Positions 1 to 12,972 of a stretch of 64,000 nucleotides of DNA are shown here, piece by piece; within the stretch, counting starts at the first letter, position 1, and each line of letters begins with the position of its first letter. Made by a program: the position numbers and the translations under genes. The stretch comes from Flabesymbios commensalis (Eukaryota; Annelida; Polychaeta; Terebellida; Flabelligeridae): positions 17,051,103 through 17,115,102 of the forward strand of contig OZ024915.1 of the NCBI GenBank assembly GCA_964017125.1. Reading direction: 5' to 3'. The notes under the pieces are model-generated. The model ran no database searches and was not told the origin of the DNA. It saw nothing but the letters and a program-made list of their open reading frames with translations.

Positions 1-1149
1 CACCCTTATTATCAATACAAGTATATTACACATTTTTCAAGTAGGCCTATCTTGAAATAAATCCGGATCTGTCCCAGAATTTTTTTTCTGTGACAAATAA
101 ATCTGGTTAGCAACATTTCACAAATTGTTACAATCTATTGCTAAATATATAGACAGTAATATCCCTTGCTTATTATCAAGCAAAATATGCCTATTATTTC
201 TAAAAAGTTAATTTACATTGCCATAAATTCTTAACAGTAGTTTTCATACACATCTGTTACCCTATTTTTCAGTTATTTTATTAATACATTTTTTGAAGAT
301 ATTGCATGTAGTGTAGGCCCTATACACAATTAATGACCATTTTTAAATAAATACAAAACACACTGAACTGCACAAAAATTCTTATATATAATGATACTAT
401 TAAGTGGGCCTACAACATATACAAAGTGTATTGTAATTGCTGTGTTTATATGCAATCAAAACATTCTACATTACTAAATACACTACACCAGATTCATGAC
501 AAGATGGCAAACTGGCATTAATAGTACATCATTTCATGAACTAAGCTTACATACTCAGCAAAAGATATGCAAAAAAAAATTTAACCCTTGTTCTGCTATG
601 ACATATATGTCTTACAAACAAATTTCAAACTCAACAAAAGGTAGGCAAACCAGAAAGAGTTGTTCCGAAACGAACACGAAAGCAGCCCTCCGTTATCGCC
701 AGTTGGCCATTTTAAATTTGATATGGATCAGTAAAATTTTCAAGATTTATTTTATATTACCGCTTTAGCTATTATGCAAGATTTATGAGATAATGCGAAA
801 AAAAAAATTAAAATGACAGCCAGTTGGCTATTTTGGATTTTATTTCTGCGAAATTTGTCATGGGTTATCCTTCTGTGAGTCATTACGTTTTGTTCCATAT
901 GCTTGGTCCAGCTATTTTCCTTTGTTTTGGATATTGCAAAATTTCTTAAATGAAAAATGGCCGCTAAACGGCCATTTTGAAATTGATTGCTCCCCAAAAT
1001 TAATCATGTCATTCGCTGACATCACTGTGCCTATTTGCCAAATAAAAAGAAGATATGCTGGAAGCTTTTTCCTGAAACGCACTAATGAGTATTTCTTTGT
1101 TGGTGGCCCTATATAGTAATTAAAGACATGATTATATGGGAATCAAAAT
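1..1149. other. No gene seen
   Basis: AT-rich sequence with short open frames only. Two places (705-725 and 955-985) carry the GGCCATTTTGAAATT phrase typical of the satellite units further right, so part of this may be decayed repeat. Confidence 0.5.
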
Positions 1150-3060
1150 GTCACCAAAAATCCCCCTGTGGTATGTGATGACTATGTGAAGTATAAACAG
1201 AAGTTGATAAACCAGCTATCATGCCAGTTTTCCGAGATAATGAGAAACAAGAGGCCTGAAGTCCAATATCATCCCCGGCATAAATTAGGTTCTGAATTTT
1301 GGCGCCTACAAATGATTAACAAGGCCCGTCGGCGATGGAAATAGGCCTCAGCCTCTAATCATCGTTTAAATGTGAAAAACCTTTGAAACAAAAGCACACT
1401 CGGCAATAGCCATTATTGAAATTGTCGGTCTACCATTTTGAATTTGATCAAGTTTAATTTTTTGTGGTACATCCCTACTTGAAGCTGCACATTTTGGTAC
1501 AATTTACATGGTGATGGTCTAGCTATCTAGTCCAGTTTTCCAGATATTATGCATATTAAAAAAATTATGACCAATAATTAGTCATTTTGGCCCCCATGAC
1601 CTAGTTTCTGTCCTAATGTTGCCCAATTGTGAACTCACCCAAGCTATCAGTGGAATGGATATATGGTATACATTTTAGAGCGATACATAAAAAAATGTTG
1701 AGAGAATATCGTTGACGAGAAAATTTGTCGATCGGAAGTGGCCGCAGGTCGGCCATTTTAAATTTGATCAAGTTGAATTTTTTCACGGAATATACCTACC
1801 TAAAACTGCACATTTTGTTCTATAGTAATGGTCTAGCTATCTGGTCGGGTTTTCCAGATATTACACATATTAAAAAATAATTTGAGTTATTAGTGAAATG
1901 GATATATGGTATAAATTTTACAGTGAAACAATAACATAAAAAAATGTTGAGTGAATCGCGTTAACGAGATAATTTGTCGAGCGGAAGTGGCCGCAGGTCG
2001 GCCATTTTGAATTTTAATGTTGAAATTTCTCATGGTATATCCCTACCTGGAGCTGCACATTTTGTTCTTTAGTAATGGTCTAGCTATCTAGTCCGGTTTT
2101 CCAGATATATTATGCATATTAAAAAAATAATTAATGGCCGATAATCGGTCATTTTGACCGCCATGACCTAGTTTCTGTCCGAATCTTGCCCAATTTCGAG
2201 CTCATTCAAGCTATTAGTTAAATGGATATATATGGTATAAATTTTAGATCGATACATAAAAAATGTTGAGTGAATTCCGTTAACGAGAAAAAAATTGTCG
2301 ATCGGAAAAAAGTCAAGGTCATAGGGGACACAGAAAGGTCAAATTAGTCAAGCTTTAGTCATGATTAACCTGTATGCTAACTTTAATTTGCATTCCAGTA
2401 AAGCGAAACAAGTTATAGTGCTAAAAGTGGCGGACAGAAGGACGAACGGTCGGACGCTCCTGATGATGACAATAGGCATCCGCCAAAATTTTGGCTGAGG
2501 CCTAAAAAGTCGACTTGTGGCGACTATTTTAAATTTAATTAAAATCACCAACAATCTCCATATCTTGGGAAATGTGATTGTAAAATTTGAATTATTTCTG
2601 AATGTATTTGAGTTTTTGCAAATTTCAGCAAAACCTTAAACAAACAGTCACACATTTCCATGTCATGGGGAATGTGATTGTAAAATCAGACTAATTTACA
2701 ACTTTAAGTTTTAGCGCCAACAAAAAAATAAGAAGTTGGTCCGTGGCGGCTATTTTGAATTCGGTCAGCATCTTTAAAAACTCAATTTCAAATCTACACC
2801 TTCTTAGGAACTTGATTTGAAAATTCAGAAAAAAGTTTTTGCGCCCACAAAAATGATAAGTTGACCTCTGGCGGCCATTTTGAATTTTGCTCGCATCTTA
2901 AAAAAATCTCTTGCGATCCCCATGGTGTTAGGACTGTAATGTTAAAATGTAAAAAAAAAAATGACCAGCAGTTTTTGTGCCCATAAGAAAACGTGACGGA
3001 CACTGTACGGAATCCCGGCGCGACTAAAATCCCCCTTTCCCTACGGGCAGGGGATAAAAA
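1150..3060. repeat. Satellite-bearing element 1 (Helentron/pearl-like)
   Basis: Three or more diverged units of roughly 240-310 bases lie in tandem, each with the phrases 'ggccattttgaattt' and 'ctagctatctagtccggttttcc' (about 1520, 1829 and 2081). Shorter related units follow (2510-2990). The right end has a hairpin (ATCCCC at 3029-3034 with GGGGAT at 3050-3055), as in the element at 48174-49390. The block at 1318-1370 is shared in inverse with 14960-15015. The pattern of tandem core, GC-rich short repeats and terminal hairpin is known for Helentron-derived non-autonomous elements; the assignment is inference. Confidence 0.5.
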
Positions 3061-3301
3061 CAATTAAAAATGGCCGAATGCCATTGATCAATATATATAT
3101 ATACATAAATGCATAGGACATTATGGGTAATTCACAATATAAACCTTTATATATACCGTAACTAAGAAGTTGTAATTTCTGATATTGTCATAACTTGGTT
3201 ATATACATTTTCTCTCTCACTTTGTTTATGCCATTAATTTATACAGCTTGTATCAATCAACTACCTTTCCTTATAATCTAAACATAGCTTTTCTTATTAG
3301 C

Positions 3302-5085
3302 TGATGTATTTTTTCATGTATGATGTGTATTAACCAATTAAAGCGCTAATTTTAAATCGTTACCCCTTAGCAAAGATGTTAAAAGTGGCATATATCTGTA
3401 TATTGAACAGGTTTACGGATCAATACTGGATATCCAATTACTACTCAACATTGTCATTTACAACCGCATCCATTAATCAGAAAATGACAGATGAAATAAG
3501 TGAGGACTCCATTTTAGATTTTACCATTGTCATGATTACTTTCACACATATATTATACAATATGATCATTAGAATGATTATGCCATGCATTTCATGACCT
3601 ATAGATTTAGCCCATGTCAAATATCTTGAAGAAATAAAATTAAATATGTTATTGTTCTACCCTTTAATTCATAAAATTAGCTTTATTATTTCTAAAATTG
3701 TTAAATTCATTACTTTGCTACAACTTTATGAATCCTTGTAAATTTAAATTTATAATAATAAATAATCTCAATTCAAATATTCCTAACTTTCACATTTTCT
3801 TCAATTTTAAAAGTGTAAGATATCACATTTTGAGTCAGAATTGCCCAATCATTCGACACTCCAGATTAACTTGGGGTGCCTCTAACCCTAATTATTGGCT
3901 GAAAAGATTGAGAAATCATTGTTGACAATTCATTCATTAATAAATTAATCATTACATTCATTGCTTGGAGGCTGAATACCAAATTTGTATATGATCTGAT
4001 GACCTCAAAAAATGCCCTTACCAAACAAAATAATTCATGAACATTAACCTATTAGGCTTTTACTTGTAGTTTTAATTTAATGTGGATAATAAATACATGT
4101 ACATCCTTTTTATGATTGTGATGTAATATACTAGTACAATTATTCAGATGAATATTACCGGTATTCAAAATATACAACATGAGATACCGGTACTTTAATA
4201 CCTGATATGATGTATTTTTTCATGTATGATGTGTATTAACCCATTAAAGCGCTAATTTTAAATCGTTACCCCTTAGCAAAGATGTTAAAAGTGGCATATA
4301 TCTGTATATTGAACAGGTTTACGGATCAATACAGGATATCCAATTACTACTCAACATTGTCATTTACAACCGCATCCATTAATCAGAAAATGACAGATGA
4401 AATAAGTGAGGACTCCATTTTAGATTTTACCATTGTCATGATTACTTTCACACATATATTATACAATATGATCATTAGAATGATTATGCCATGCATTTCA
4501 TGACCTATAGATTTAGCCCATGTCAAATATCTTGAAGAAATAAAATTAAATATGTTATTGTTCTACCCTTTATTTCATAAAATTAGCTTTATTATTTCTA
4601 AAATTGTTAAATTCATTACTTTGCTACAACTTTATGAATCCTTGTAAATTTAAATTTATAATAATAAATAATCTCAATTCAAATATTCCTAACTTTCACA
4701 TTTTCTTCAATTTTAAAAGTGTAAGATATCACATTTTGAGTCAGAATTGCCCAATCATTCGACACTCCAGATTAACTTGGGGTGCCTCTAACCCTAATTA
4801 TTGGCTGAAAAGATTGAGAAATCATTGTTGACAATTCATTCATTAATAAATTAATCATTACATTCATTGCTTGGAGGCTGAATACCAAATTTGTATATGA
4901 TCTGATGACCTCAAAAAATGCCCTTACCAAACAAAATAAGTCATGAACATTAACCTATTAGGCTTTTACTTGTAGTTTTAATTTAATGTGGATAATAAAT
5001 ACATGTACATCCTTTTTATGATTGTGATGTAATATACTAGTACAATTATTCAGATGAATATTACCGGTATTCAAAATATACAACA
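3302..5085. repeat. 906-base direct tandem duplication
   Basis: The sequence from 3302 to 4184 recurs from 4208 to 5085 with an offset of 906 bases. I saw only about four to six substitutions, for example near 3340/4246, 3429/4335, 3669/4575 and 4034/4940. The two pairs of short open frames it contains look like by-products. It is either a very recent tandem duplication or two haplotypes assembled in a row. Confidence 0.9.
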
Positions 5086-6749
5086 TGTGGCTCAAACATG
5101 TTCAATGTGATAAATATGTGCTGTTGTAGCAATCTTGTGATGCACATGTTTTTCCAAAGAGCAGGTCACTTCTTTTCAGTGAACATGTCTGCAAACATAC
5201 ATATTTCATTATATAAATATAGAAGTATTTTTTCCCATAATCAAAGTAATTAAACATAATAGTACACCTGAGACTAAATGTTTAGTTTTAAACAAAACTA
5301 CATAAAATACAACATCCAAGTACTAGGCCTATAGTTCCTTCATTTGAAATGACAGCAACAAATTTTAGTCAACATGTTGTATCTCTCCCACAATGAAATG
5401 TCTGGAGTTAATTATTATTCAATGTTTAATTGCCTAAAAGATGAAAACTTACCAATAATGCAATCATTTACAAAGATTCTGTTACATGTATTTAACTTTT
5501 CATCCCCTTTGAGGGAAATTAATCATTTTTTAGTAAATTTGGTTTCATTTCCAATAACTGCTTCAACTGCTAATAAAAAATATTAAAATTAATTTAAGTG
5601 CTCATTAGTAGTGAAAGGGTTAATCGATTTGACTTACTGTTTATAAACAATGAAACCTCATACAACAATGTAGCACAGAGCATATTCACTGCAATGTATC
5701 TCACTGCCTAGTTTACATCTGGAATATACAAACAAAAAAATTAAACAAAAAATCAATGCAGTGAAACATCCCGAAGATTATTATTTTTTCAATTTTTTTT
5801 TATTTTTTGTGATAATTAACAGTTCTGAACTTCACAATGTGAGAAGAATAATTGTGATTACAATAGACATTTATTATGTCACTGCAAATGGTGAATTATT
5901 TGAGATTATTACAATGTCCAACTGTGTAAATATGCACAATTTCAGTGAATTGGTTAATTACTTCAGATCTAATTTTTACATGTACAATTGGAAAAAAAGA
6001 TTAACATTTAATTTGTAATATACAATTCCCAGTATCATATGAGATGGGATAAGTTATAAAAAAGACATATTTATACACAGTGGTTCAAATATACACTGAA
6101 TCTGAATGTACAGTTAGTTCCTTCCACATTTAACTTGTGGTGATAGTTATTTTTTTAATTATGCAAATAAATTAATCAAATATTTAATACATACATGTAT
6201 TAACAAAATTAGGGATGTCTGTATCCAGGATTTTTTTTGCATGTGGGCCAATGTGAATTTGGTGGGCCTAGAGTGCCTTATTGTGTCTCAAACATGGGTT
6301 TTCTAGGTTAATATCTCAGGTGTCTGATAAACTGCGTTTGAAAAGTTGGGTAAAAAGCTGTGATAGTGAAATGAATTGATGATTTTTCCTCCATTATTCA
6401 AATTTAATTCTATTATTCATGATATATTTGAAGTTATATTGTAAGACATTTGTCTGACATTTATGTTAGGTCCCTGCACAAATGTACACATGTATAAAGG
6501 TCCATGAAAAAAACAACATTTTAGCAGGTAAACTTTACAATTAATATAGGGATACATGTACTTTCCTTTCTTTTTGGTATATGTTAAAGATAGGTAGACC
6601 ACTAACTATATTATGTAGATGCATATATTAGGCCTAATATAAAACCTAGCTAGGCTATTTTATACACTTTAAATTTAATTACATTAAATTCTGGTCTAGC
6701 TAGGGAAGCCACACCTGTTCTAATGCCTGGTAAGTTATACCTGACCTAG
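5086..6749. other. No gene seen
   Basis: AT-rich non-coding DNA up to the assembly gap. Open frames are short, low in complexity and without recognisable motifs. Confidence 0.5.
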
Positions 6750-6949
6750 NNNNNNNNNNNNNNNNNNNNNNNNNNNNNNNNNNNNNNNNNNNNNNNNNNN
6801 NNNNNNNNNNNNNNNNNNNNNNNNNNNNNNNNNNNNNNNNNNNNNNNNNNNNNNNNNNNNNNNNNNNNNNNNNNNNNNNNNNNNNNNNNNNNNNNNNNNN
6901 NNNNNNNNNNNNNNNNNNNNNNNNNNNNNNNNNNNNNNNNNNNNNNNNN
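6750..6949. other. Assembly gap (200 N)
   Basis: Exactly 200 N bases, most likely a fixed-size scaffold gap. It removes the 5' part of the LINE that follows. Confidence 0.99.
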
Positions 6950-7937
6950 CAGGAAAAATTTTGAAGGATTAGGGACAGAGAGAAGGAAAACAATTGGACT
7001 TTGAGTCAGATAATGACGAAAAGTACAATGTTGATTTCTCAAAACGAGAATTAATTAAATCTATCGCTCAGGTAACTGATTCGGCGACTGATCCTGATAA
7101 AATTCATCACCAGTTTCTGAAGCATTAGCCTGATGTATCAATTGAACTGTTGCTTCTACTCTTGAATAATCTGCACGGCGATCTCAGGATTTCCCAGATG
7201 GCCGGAGAGCCGCAACAGTAATCCCTGTCCCCAAACCTGGAAAAGAACGGAGCGGATTCTAATAATTACAGGCCAATAGCATGGACAAGTTGTCTTTGCA
7301 AAATCATGGAGCGCATGATCAATCATCGTCTCATATGGTTCCTGCAAGACAATAATATAATAGCTAAATATCAATGTTGTTTTCAAAAAGGCAAAAGTAC
7401 CACAGACCATTTGGTCAGACTGGAGACTTATATCCCTCAAGGTTTTGTAAAACATCGACATACAGTTGGAATATTTTTTGATTTGGAAAAGGCCTATGAT
7501 ACCACCTAGAAGGGTGGTATCATTAAAGATCTCCATGAAATGGGCCTGAAGGGTAGATCACCCTTATTCATTGACAATTTTTTAAAGGGGAGAAAATTTA
7601 AAGTCTGTTTGGACAACACCCACTCTTCACAAAATCCACAAGAGGAGGGTGTCCCACAAGGTAATATTCTTTCACCAACTCTATTTACCGTTAAAACTGC
7701 CAGTCCAGCAATATGGCAATAATCGAACGGCGCCTGCAAGGTTGCCTCGATAAGTTGGTGACTTGTGCGGATGAAATCGGCTTTAAATTTTCTCCCAAAA
7801 AAAGTAAAAGTGCATATTTGTAACAAAAATGGCTTGCAGCCTGAGCCTGGTCCATGCTCCAGCTATATGGATAACAGCTTCCTGTTGAAGAGAAAATCAA
7901 ATTCCTTGCTATTTTCCTCGACAGGCAGCTCAATTTA

Positions 7938-8904
7938 ATTCCACATTATTATTATTATACTGCATTTTTAATGCGCCATAAATTTAATCTTGCTGATTAT
8001 TCAGAGGCGCAGTACAAAAAAGAGCGGTTCATTTAAAATGTATATAAATGAAAAATAAAAATGGACATTTTTGTGTGAAGAATAAAATCTGTGTGTAAGT
8101 GTGGGATTGAATGTTTTTTAAAAAGTACTGACAGTACTGCATAAAAAGCCGATGGAGCTACAAGTCGTAGACTTGCTTAAAAAGCATCGTCTTCAAACAT
8201 TTTTTAAAAGTGTATTCTGTAGGGATTTTGCGCATTGTGTCAGGCAGAGCATTCCATAAACGTGGAACAGCACACGAGAAAGCCCGGTCACCATAAGAGC
8301 TGATCTTGCTGCGAGGCACAACCAGGAGATTTTTATCTGCTGACCGGAGCTGACGTGACGGTTCATGAGGCTTCAACAATTTAGCCAAGTATGATGGTCC
8401 ATGTTCATGAATGACACGGTATGCCAACAGCAATAGTTTATACTGGATGCGCTGCTTGATAGGAAGCCAGTGCAGGCTCACAAGTACTGGTGTAATGTGC
8501 TCTTGCTTCTTTGTCCTAGTAATGAGCCGAGCTGCCGCATTTTGAACACGCTGAAGCTTGGCTAACAAGTACTCTGAAATACCATACAGCAACGCATTCC
8601 CATTGACTAGTCTCGATGTAATGAAAGTATGAACCAATATCTCAGTTGACTTGTTGTTCAGAAGATGACGAATTTTGCCGATTGAAAAGATGTGAAAATA
8701 ACATGACTGGCAAATCTTCTGGACCTGTTGTTCCATGTCCATGACACTGTTCATATAAAGACCGATGTTACGCACCACAGGAGAAGGAGTGACAATAGAT
8801 GATCCTATTTTCAGGTGTGGCACTTGGAGTTTTGAGCGCATGCTGACAGACGAAATTACAAGTACATCTGTGTTATCATCATTAAGCATTAGTTTAATCA
8901 AATC
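7938..8904 (-). mobile_element. CR1/L2-type LINE 3' fragment inserted in LINE copy 1
   Basis: On the minus strand an open frame of 247 codons (8158-8901) matches the C-terminal region of CR1/L2 superfamily RT: LQRVQNAAARLITRTKK, HWLPIKQRIQYKLLLL, LRSADKNLLVVPRSK, GDRAFSCAVPRLWNALP. It is followed by a short 3' UTR with an end of the form 'tgcgcc...ttaatgcagt' and an ATT repeat tail at 7940-7960, the tail type of this group. The element is 5'-truncated. Comparison with 28151-28180 and 38485-38510 places the insertion in the host LINE's 'ccacac/atcaaata' site. The frame is uninterrupted, so it is younger than the LINE it entered. Confidence 0.9.
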
Positions 8905-8915
8905 AAATCAAATAC

Positions 8916-10310
8916 ATGAAAGGTAAGTGTAGGAAAGCATTACAACTTCTACGGGTTATATCCAGCGATGATTGGGGTGGTGACCGGACAACCTTACTGA
9001 GGATTTACCGGTCTCACATCAGATGCAAACTGGATTATGGTTGTATTGTTTATGGGTCAGCGAGACGATCGTACTTAGCAGTACTTGATTCAATCGCGAA
9101 CCAAGGTTTGAGATTATGCTCAGGGGCATTTAGAACATCGCCCATTGAAAGCCTTCAGGTGGAGACCGGTGAGCCCTCTTTAGAGACTCGCCGGATGAAG
9201 CTGAGCCTGCAATACTATATGAAGATGAAAGCGAATCCTGAGAACCTGGCATACTCGTGTGTTGTGAACCCTGAATACAAGAGATTGATTAATAACAAGC
9301 CAGGGACTATACCTACTTTGGGTATAAGGCTCCAACCTTATCTGGAGGACATGGAGGTGGAGCTCGACGCAATTAGCGTTGTGCGCCCACCAGAATGTCC
9401 ACCATGGCTTCTTCAACAGCCTAATATATTTTTAAACCTCTAAGATCTCAGGAAGGGAGACACCTGTCCCCTTGTCTTCCAGAGCATGTTGCTAGAGCTA
9501 TTTTGTAGATTTCCGAAGCACCGGAAGGTGTATACTGACGGATCAAAGGAAAACAAGAGGACAGCTATGTCCTTTGTCTGTGATGATCATGAATTTAGCT
9601 GTCGTATCAACAATGAGCCTTCAATTTGCACAGCAGAGCTGTTAGCTATTGAAGCTGCCATCGAATACATCTGGGATAGTAGTGACGAGGAGTTCATGAT
9701 CATCACAGACTCGCTATCTTCATTGCAGGCTCTTAAGAGTAAAAAACTCAACAGCCCAATTGTTTCCAATATTTTGCATATGTGTCACTACTTGTCTGGG
9801 CACAAGGACATTGTTTTTTGCTGGGTAACCAGCCATATTGGAATACAGGGCAATGAACTGGCTGATGTTTTAGCCAAGGCTGCCCTGGATAAGACAAAAC
9901 AGTTTTATTATATACCATATACTGATTTCAAGTACAACATCTCTGTCTACCTTGATGACATTTTGCAAGGTGAATGGAACATCAATGTCACCAGCAAATT
10001 GTTCGAGGTACAACCAATCATTAAGCGATCTTTTACACCAATGGAACGCCGAAGAGATGACGTTGTCTTATGCAGGGCCAGAATTGGCCATACCTATTTC
10101 GCAAACGGCTATTTATTGAGAGGAGAATTGCGACCTATGTGCTGCAATACTCGTCTCACTGTAAGACATGTCCTTCTCAGTTGTGCGAAATATGCGCACA
10201 TCAGAAGGAAGTATTTTGCATTTAATTCCCTATTTGAACTATTCAGGGACACCCCTGCAGGTTTTATCATTCAGTTCCTATGGGAATGTAACCTATATTA
10301 CACGTTTTAA
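8916..10310 (+). pseudogene. C-terminal half of LINE ORF2: thumb, RNase H and zinc-finger-like end
   Basis: One frame with a single in-frame TAA at 9441 (the copy at 28176 has TCA at the equivalent codon). The first part is the region after RT (LDYGCIVYGSARRSYL, LRLCSGAFRTSPIESL). The second part is a complete ribonuclease H domain: YTDGS, AELLAIEAA, ITDSLSSL and HIGIQGNELAD supply the Asp-Glu-Asp-Asp set. It ends with a Cys/His cluster (CCNTRLTVRHVLLSC) usual at the C terminus of such LINEs. RNase H would remove template RNA during target-primed reverse transcription. Apart from the one stop, the reading frame is well preserved, so the insertion is fairly young. Confidence 0.9.
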
Positions 10311-10667
10311 TGATTAGACTTGTAGTTTTTACACAATCACTCCAATTTCATGGAGATATAGTGACGTGATAAGTCGTTCATTTTATAATCAATTCATATT
10401 TTACAGTATTTAAACTGACATTTTTATACTCATTAAACTGTGTTGTACAACATGTCATCAGACTCGTTACAAATAGGTGCCAGGAGCATCGTCATATTAT
10501 CATATCAAACATTTTAAACTGAATATTTTAGTACGAACATGCTTTTATTAGCTTTGTCTTTCCTTTACTACTTTAACTATACAATATGGGATATTGTAAT
10601 ACTAGGAATTTCCACTTAAATGGCCATACTGGCCGAAAAGTGAAGTAAAGCAGACATTTTACTTACT

Positions 10668-11879
10668 ATTAACAGTAATAAGAAACCAACTAGTACAATA
10701 AGGAACGATCACTTCTTTGCCAATGTTTTCATTGAAGATAATTCCTATTAAATGATTCACTTGGCCATAAAAACTAAAGGTCATGGGAAGAACGGTTCTC
10801 GACGTAAATTTCTCCTGAAGAAGATTCTAAATACATTTCAATCAACAACAACAGCAACTAGGTATGTCTCCTGTTTACTTTTATGTGAAATATTCACAAA
10901 ATAATTACTTTTTATTAATTATGACTGTCCTCAAAACAGGTATTGCAAAATTGCAGAGTCACGTGGTCTACTCATAATGTCCCAAGTGCAGAGGCTCAGA
11001 TGATCAGGTAAGCCATACATGTGTATTTCTTCTGGCACTACAAAAGTAAACAACCCGTTGATTGAACGTTAGATGATCAGACCATATAATGGCAATGTTG
11101 GTAATGTTAATTAAGATATTGAAAGGTCTAACATTGCAAAACAACCACACACAGGTATATGCCTATTGCTTGTGCATGGTGTGGAATTTCTTGTCAAAAT
11201 GTACAGCCTTTCACTATTCATAACAATTCTAGCTGTTCACATATTAGTCCTAAAATGTTTAGGCAAAATCCCTGTATTGGCTATACTACAGCAATGATTA
11301 TAATTTGGGAGTTGTTGATAACGATTGTTAACAGATAGTTTTCAAATGTGTAGTATTTACTTTTTTATTCTACCAAATAAGTAAAAATGGTGAATATAAC
11401 ACCATGAACACGTCTTAGAAAATAAGGCTGTCAACAGTCCGCACAGATTCACAATGATTAATCTTTATTGGTATATTGTAACTCTTGATAAGATAAAAAC
11501 CGTAAAAAAACTGAAAATTAAGACAGAAATGACCATTATTAGAGTGAGCGATAATAGATTTATTTGACATGCACTGTATACATTTGTCAAAACGATATGA
11601 TTAAAGAAATATAAATACACAGTAACTTATAATTTAATAATCCATAATCATGATAATACATTGGGAACAATTACAACCTTATTGCGCCTATAATGGATTG
11701 TTCAAAGTGTTAAAAATGGGCAAACTATCATCGTTTTTATGAAGCAATTTTTCCAACAAAACTTTGTGGTCACAACAACAATTATTATATCACCGCTCAC
11801 CACTACGACGGCTGATGAACATACGATGGCCGGTGGCGTTAAATTGAATACACATACTTAGTAGAAGTACCTGCATACA
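10668..11879. other. No gene seen
   Basis: AT-rich non-coding DNA; no open frame of note, no repeat family recognised within the window. Confidence 0.5.
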
Positions 11880-12075
11880 TTAAAGGCCAAAGTCATACAC
11901 TACTTTACGCCTGCCGGAGAGTTTAATGTCAGATGGACAAAGCTCTTTCATGACATCCGTGCTAGTTACAACCCATGTTCCCTGCCCATCAACCCACCTT
12001 TCTTTGCACTTTCTAAAATATTTCACCCACAAGGGGGAAGGACCATCAGTAACCTGAAGTACAATGGATTCATTT
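11880..12075 (-). CDS. Candidate terminal coding exon, unknown product
   Basis: A minus-strand frame of 64 codons ends in TAA at 11880. It is bounded upstream by an acceptor-like CTTAATAG at 12076. The peptide is balanced and protein-like (NESIVLQVTDGPSPLW near the start, GRRKVVYDFGL at the end), rich in Trp, Lys and Asp, with no transposon motif I recognise. If spliced to the exon-like block at 12904-12972 the phase agrees (AG plus A). The polypyrimidine tract is weak. It could equally be an unrecognised transposon remnant. Confidence 0.3.
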
Positions 12076-12559
12076 CTATTAAGATACACATGCATACTGT
12101 TACAAAACATGAAGATCAGTGAATTCAATCAGCACGTTCTCTGCGGCACTGCATTGTTAAGAAAATGGTTAGTTGTGCAATGTAGTAATGGTTGGTTAAG
12201 TCGTGGTTGTGGTATGTATAACTGGACATGTACATGTATATGTTTGCAATAAGTTAATGAGGAGGGGAGATAGGCAGATCATAGATAGACATCTGAAATT
12301 TTATTCAGTATTGAAACATTTTGGTGAGATATTTATTGTGATTTGACATCACAGCATAACTTACAACAGCTGGAATCAATTCATCTCCATATTTTAAAAG
12401 GAGGAATGCTCCTATCTGGTATGTCCTGCATAGCACATGATGATTATTATTAAATGCCGAACAATATTAAAAATACTAAAGTGCTGAGTACATCATAGTA
12501 AAAGTTTAGTAAATTACAAGTAATCTATTTGTTCAGAAGGCATTAGAAGGTTAGAAATC

Positions 12560-12795
12560 GTTTTCACATCAAATTACCTTCTTAACACCAAGATATTATT
12601 CTAATTTTCCTTCACCTTCGGGTGTGAAATTACCTTCTTAACACCAAGCTATTATTCTAATTATCCTTCACCTTCAGGTGTGAAATTACCTTCTTAACAC
12701 CAAGCTATTATTCTAATTATCCTTCACCTTCAGGAGTGAAATAACCTTCTTAACACCAAGCAATTATTTTAATTTTCCTTCACCTTCAGGTGTGA
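12560..12795. repeat. Minisatellite, 56-base unit, four copies
   Basis: The phrase 'taccttcttaacaccaag' recurs every 56 bases from 12575, each followed by a CCTTCACCTTC-rich stretch. Units differ by a few bases. Confidence 0.9.
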
Positions 12796-12903
12796 CTCGC
12801 TACCAAAATTACCACATCAAGGTGAATAAAAAAAAACTGATTTTATAAAATACACCAGTGGAATATATCAAATGAAAGCTAAAAACGTCTCTATTTGACT
12901 TAC

Positions 12904-12972
12904 CTAACAGCTTCTGTCTCTTTTGTGGTGGATGCGTGGAGGCATCTCATCATGAAGCTCATCACTAGGCAC
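12904..12972 (-). CDS. Candidate internal exon, duplicated nearby
   Basis: A 69-base block on the minus strand lies between GATGTTACAG and a good GTAAGT donor. The frame open throughout ends in phase 2, matching the candidate exon at 11880-12075. A diverged copy with the same ACAG/GTGCC border lies at about 13147-13215. It has conservative changes in a different frame (VPSDELHDEMPP versus VPNDELHNEMPP), so the coding frame is uncertain. Treat as a lead. Confidence 0.25.
   Translation of the reverse strand: MPSDELHDEMPPRIHHKRDRSC

Larger units (their letters stand above)
6985..10667 (+). mobile_element. LINE with RNase H (I/Nimb-like), copy 1
   Basis: Fragments of an ORF2 polyprotein run left to right. 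The RT core spans about 7026-7720 (NYRPIAWTS, FFDLEKAYD, then GVPQGNILSPTLF), the thumb region about 7820-7937, and the C-terminal half 8916-10310. The 3' UTR runs from 10311 to an ACTT-type tail near 10667. A CR1/L2-type fragment in opposite orientation sits between 7938 and 8904, splitting the polyprotein. The RT part has stops and frame changes, so the copy is dead. The 5' end is hidden in the gap. The family recurs at 28077-29948, 38382-39125 and 44622-45326. Confidence 0.9.

Noticed and set aside
3376-4831. Two identical pairs of short ORFs
   Set aside because: Both pairs come from the 906-base tandem duplication; short, AT-rich, no motifs.
6700-7042. Open frames running into the N gap
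   Set aside because: They are open only because the gap has no readable codons.
9587-9769. Minus-strand ORFs over the RNase H region and similar shadows
   Set aside because: They are antisense to well-supported LINE coding sequence.
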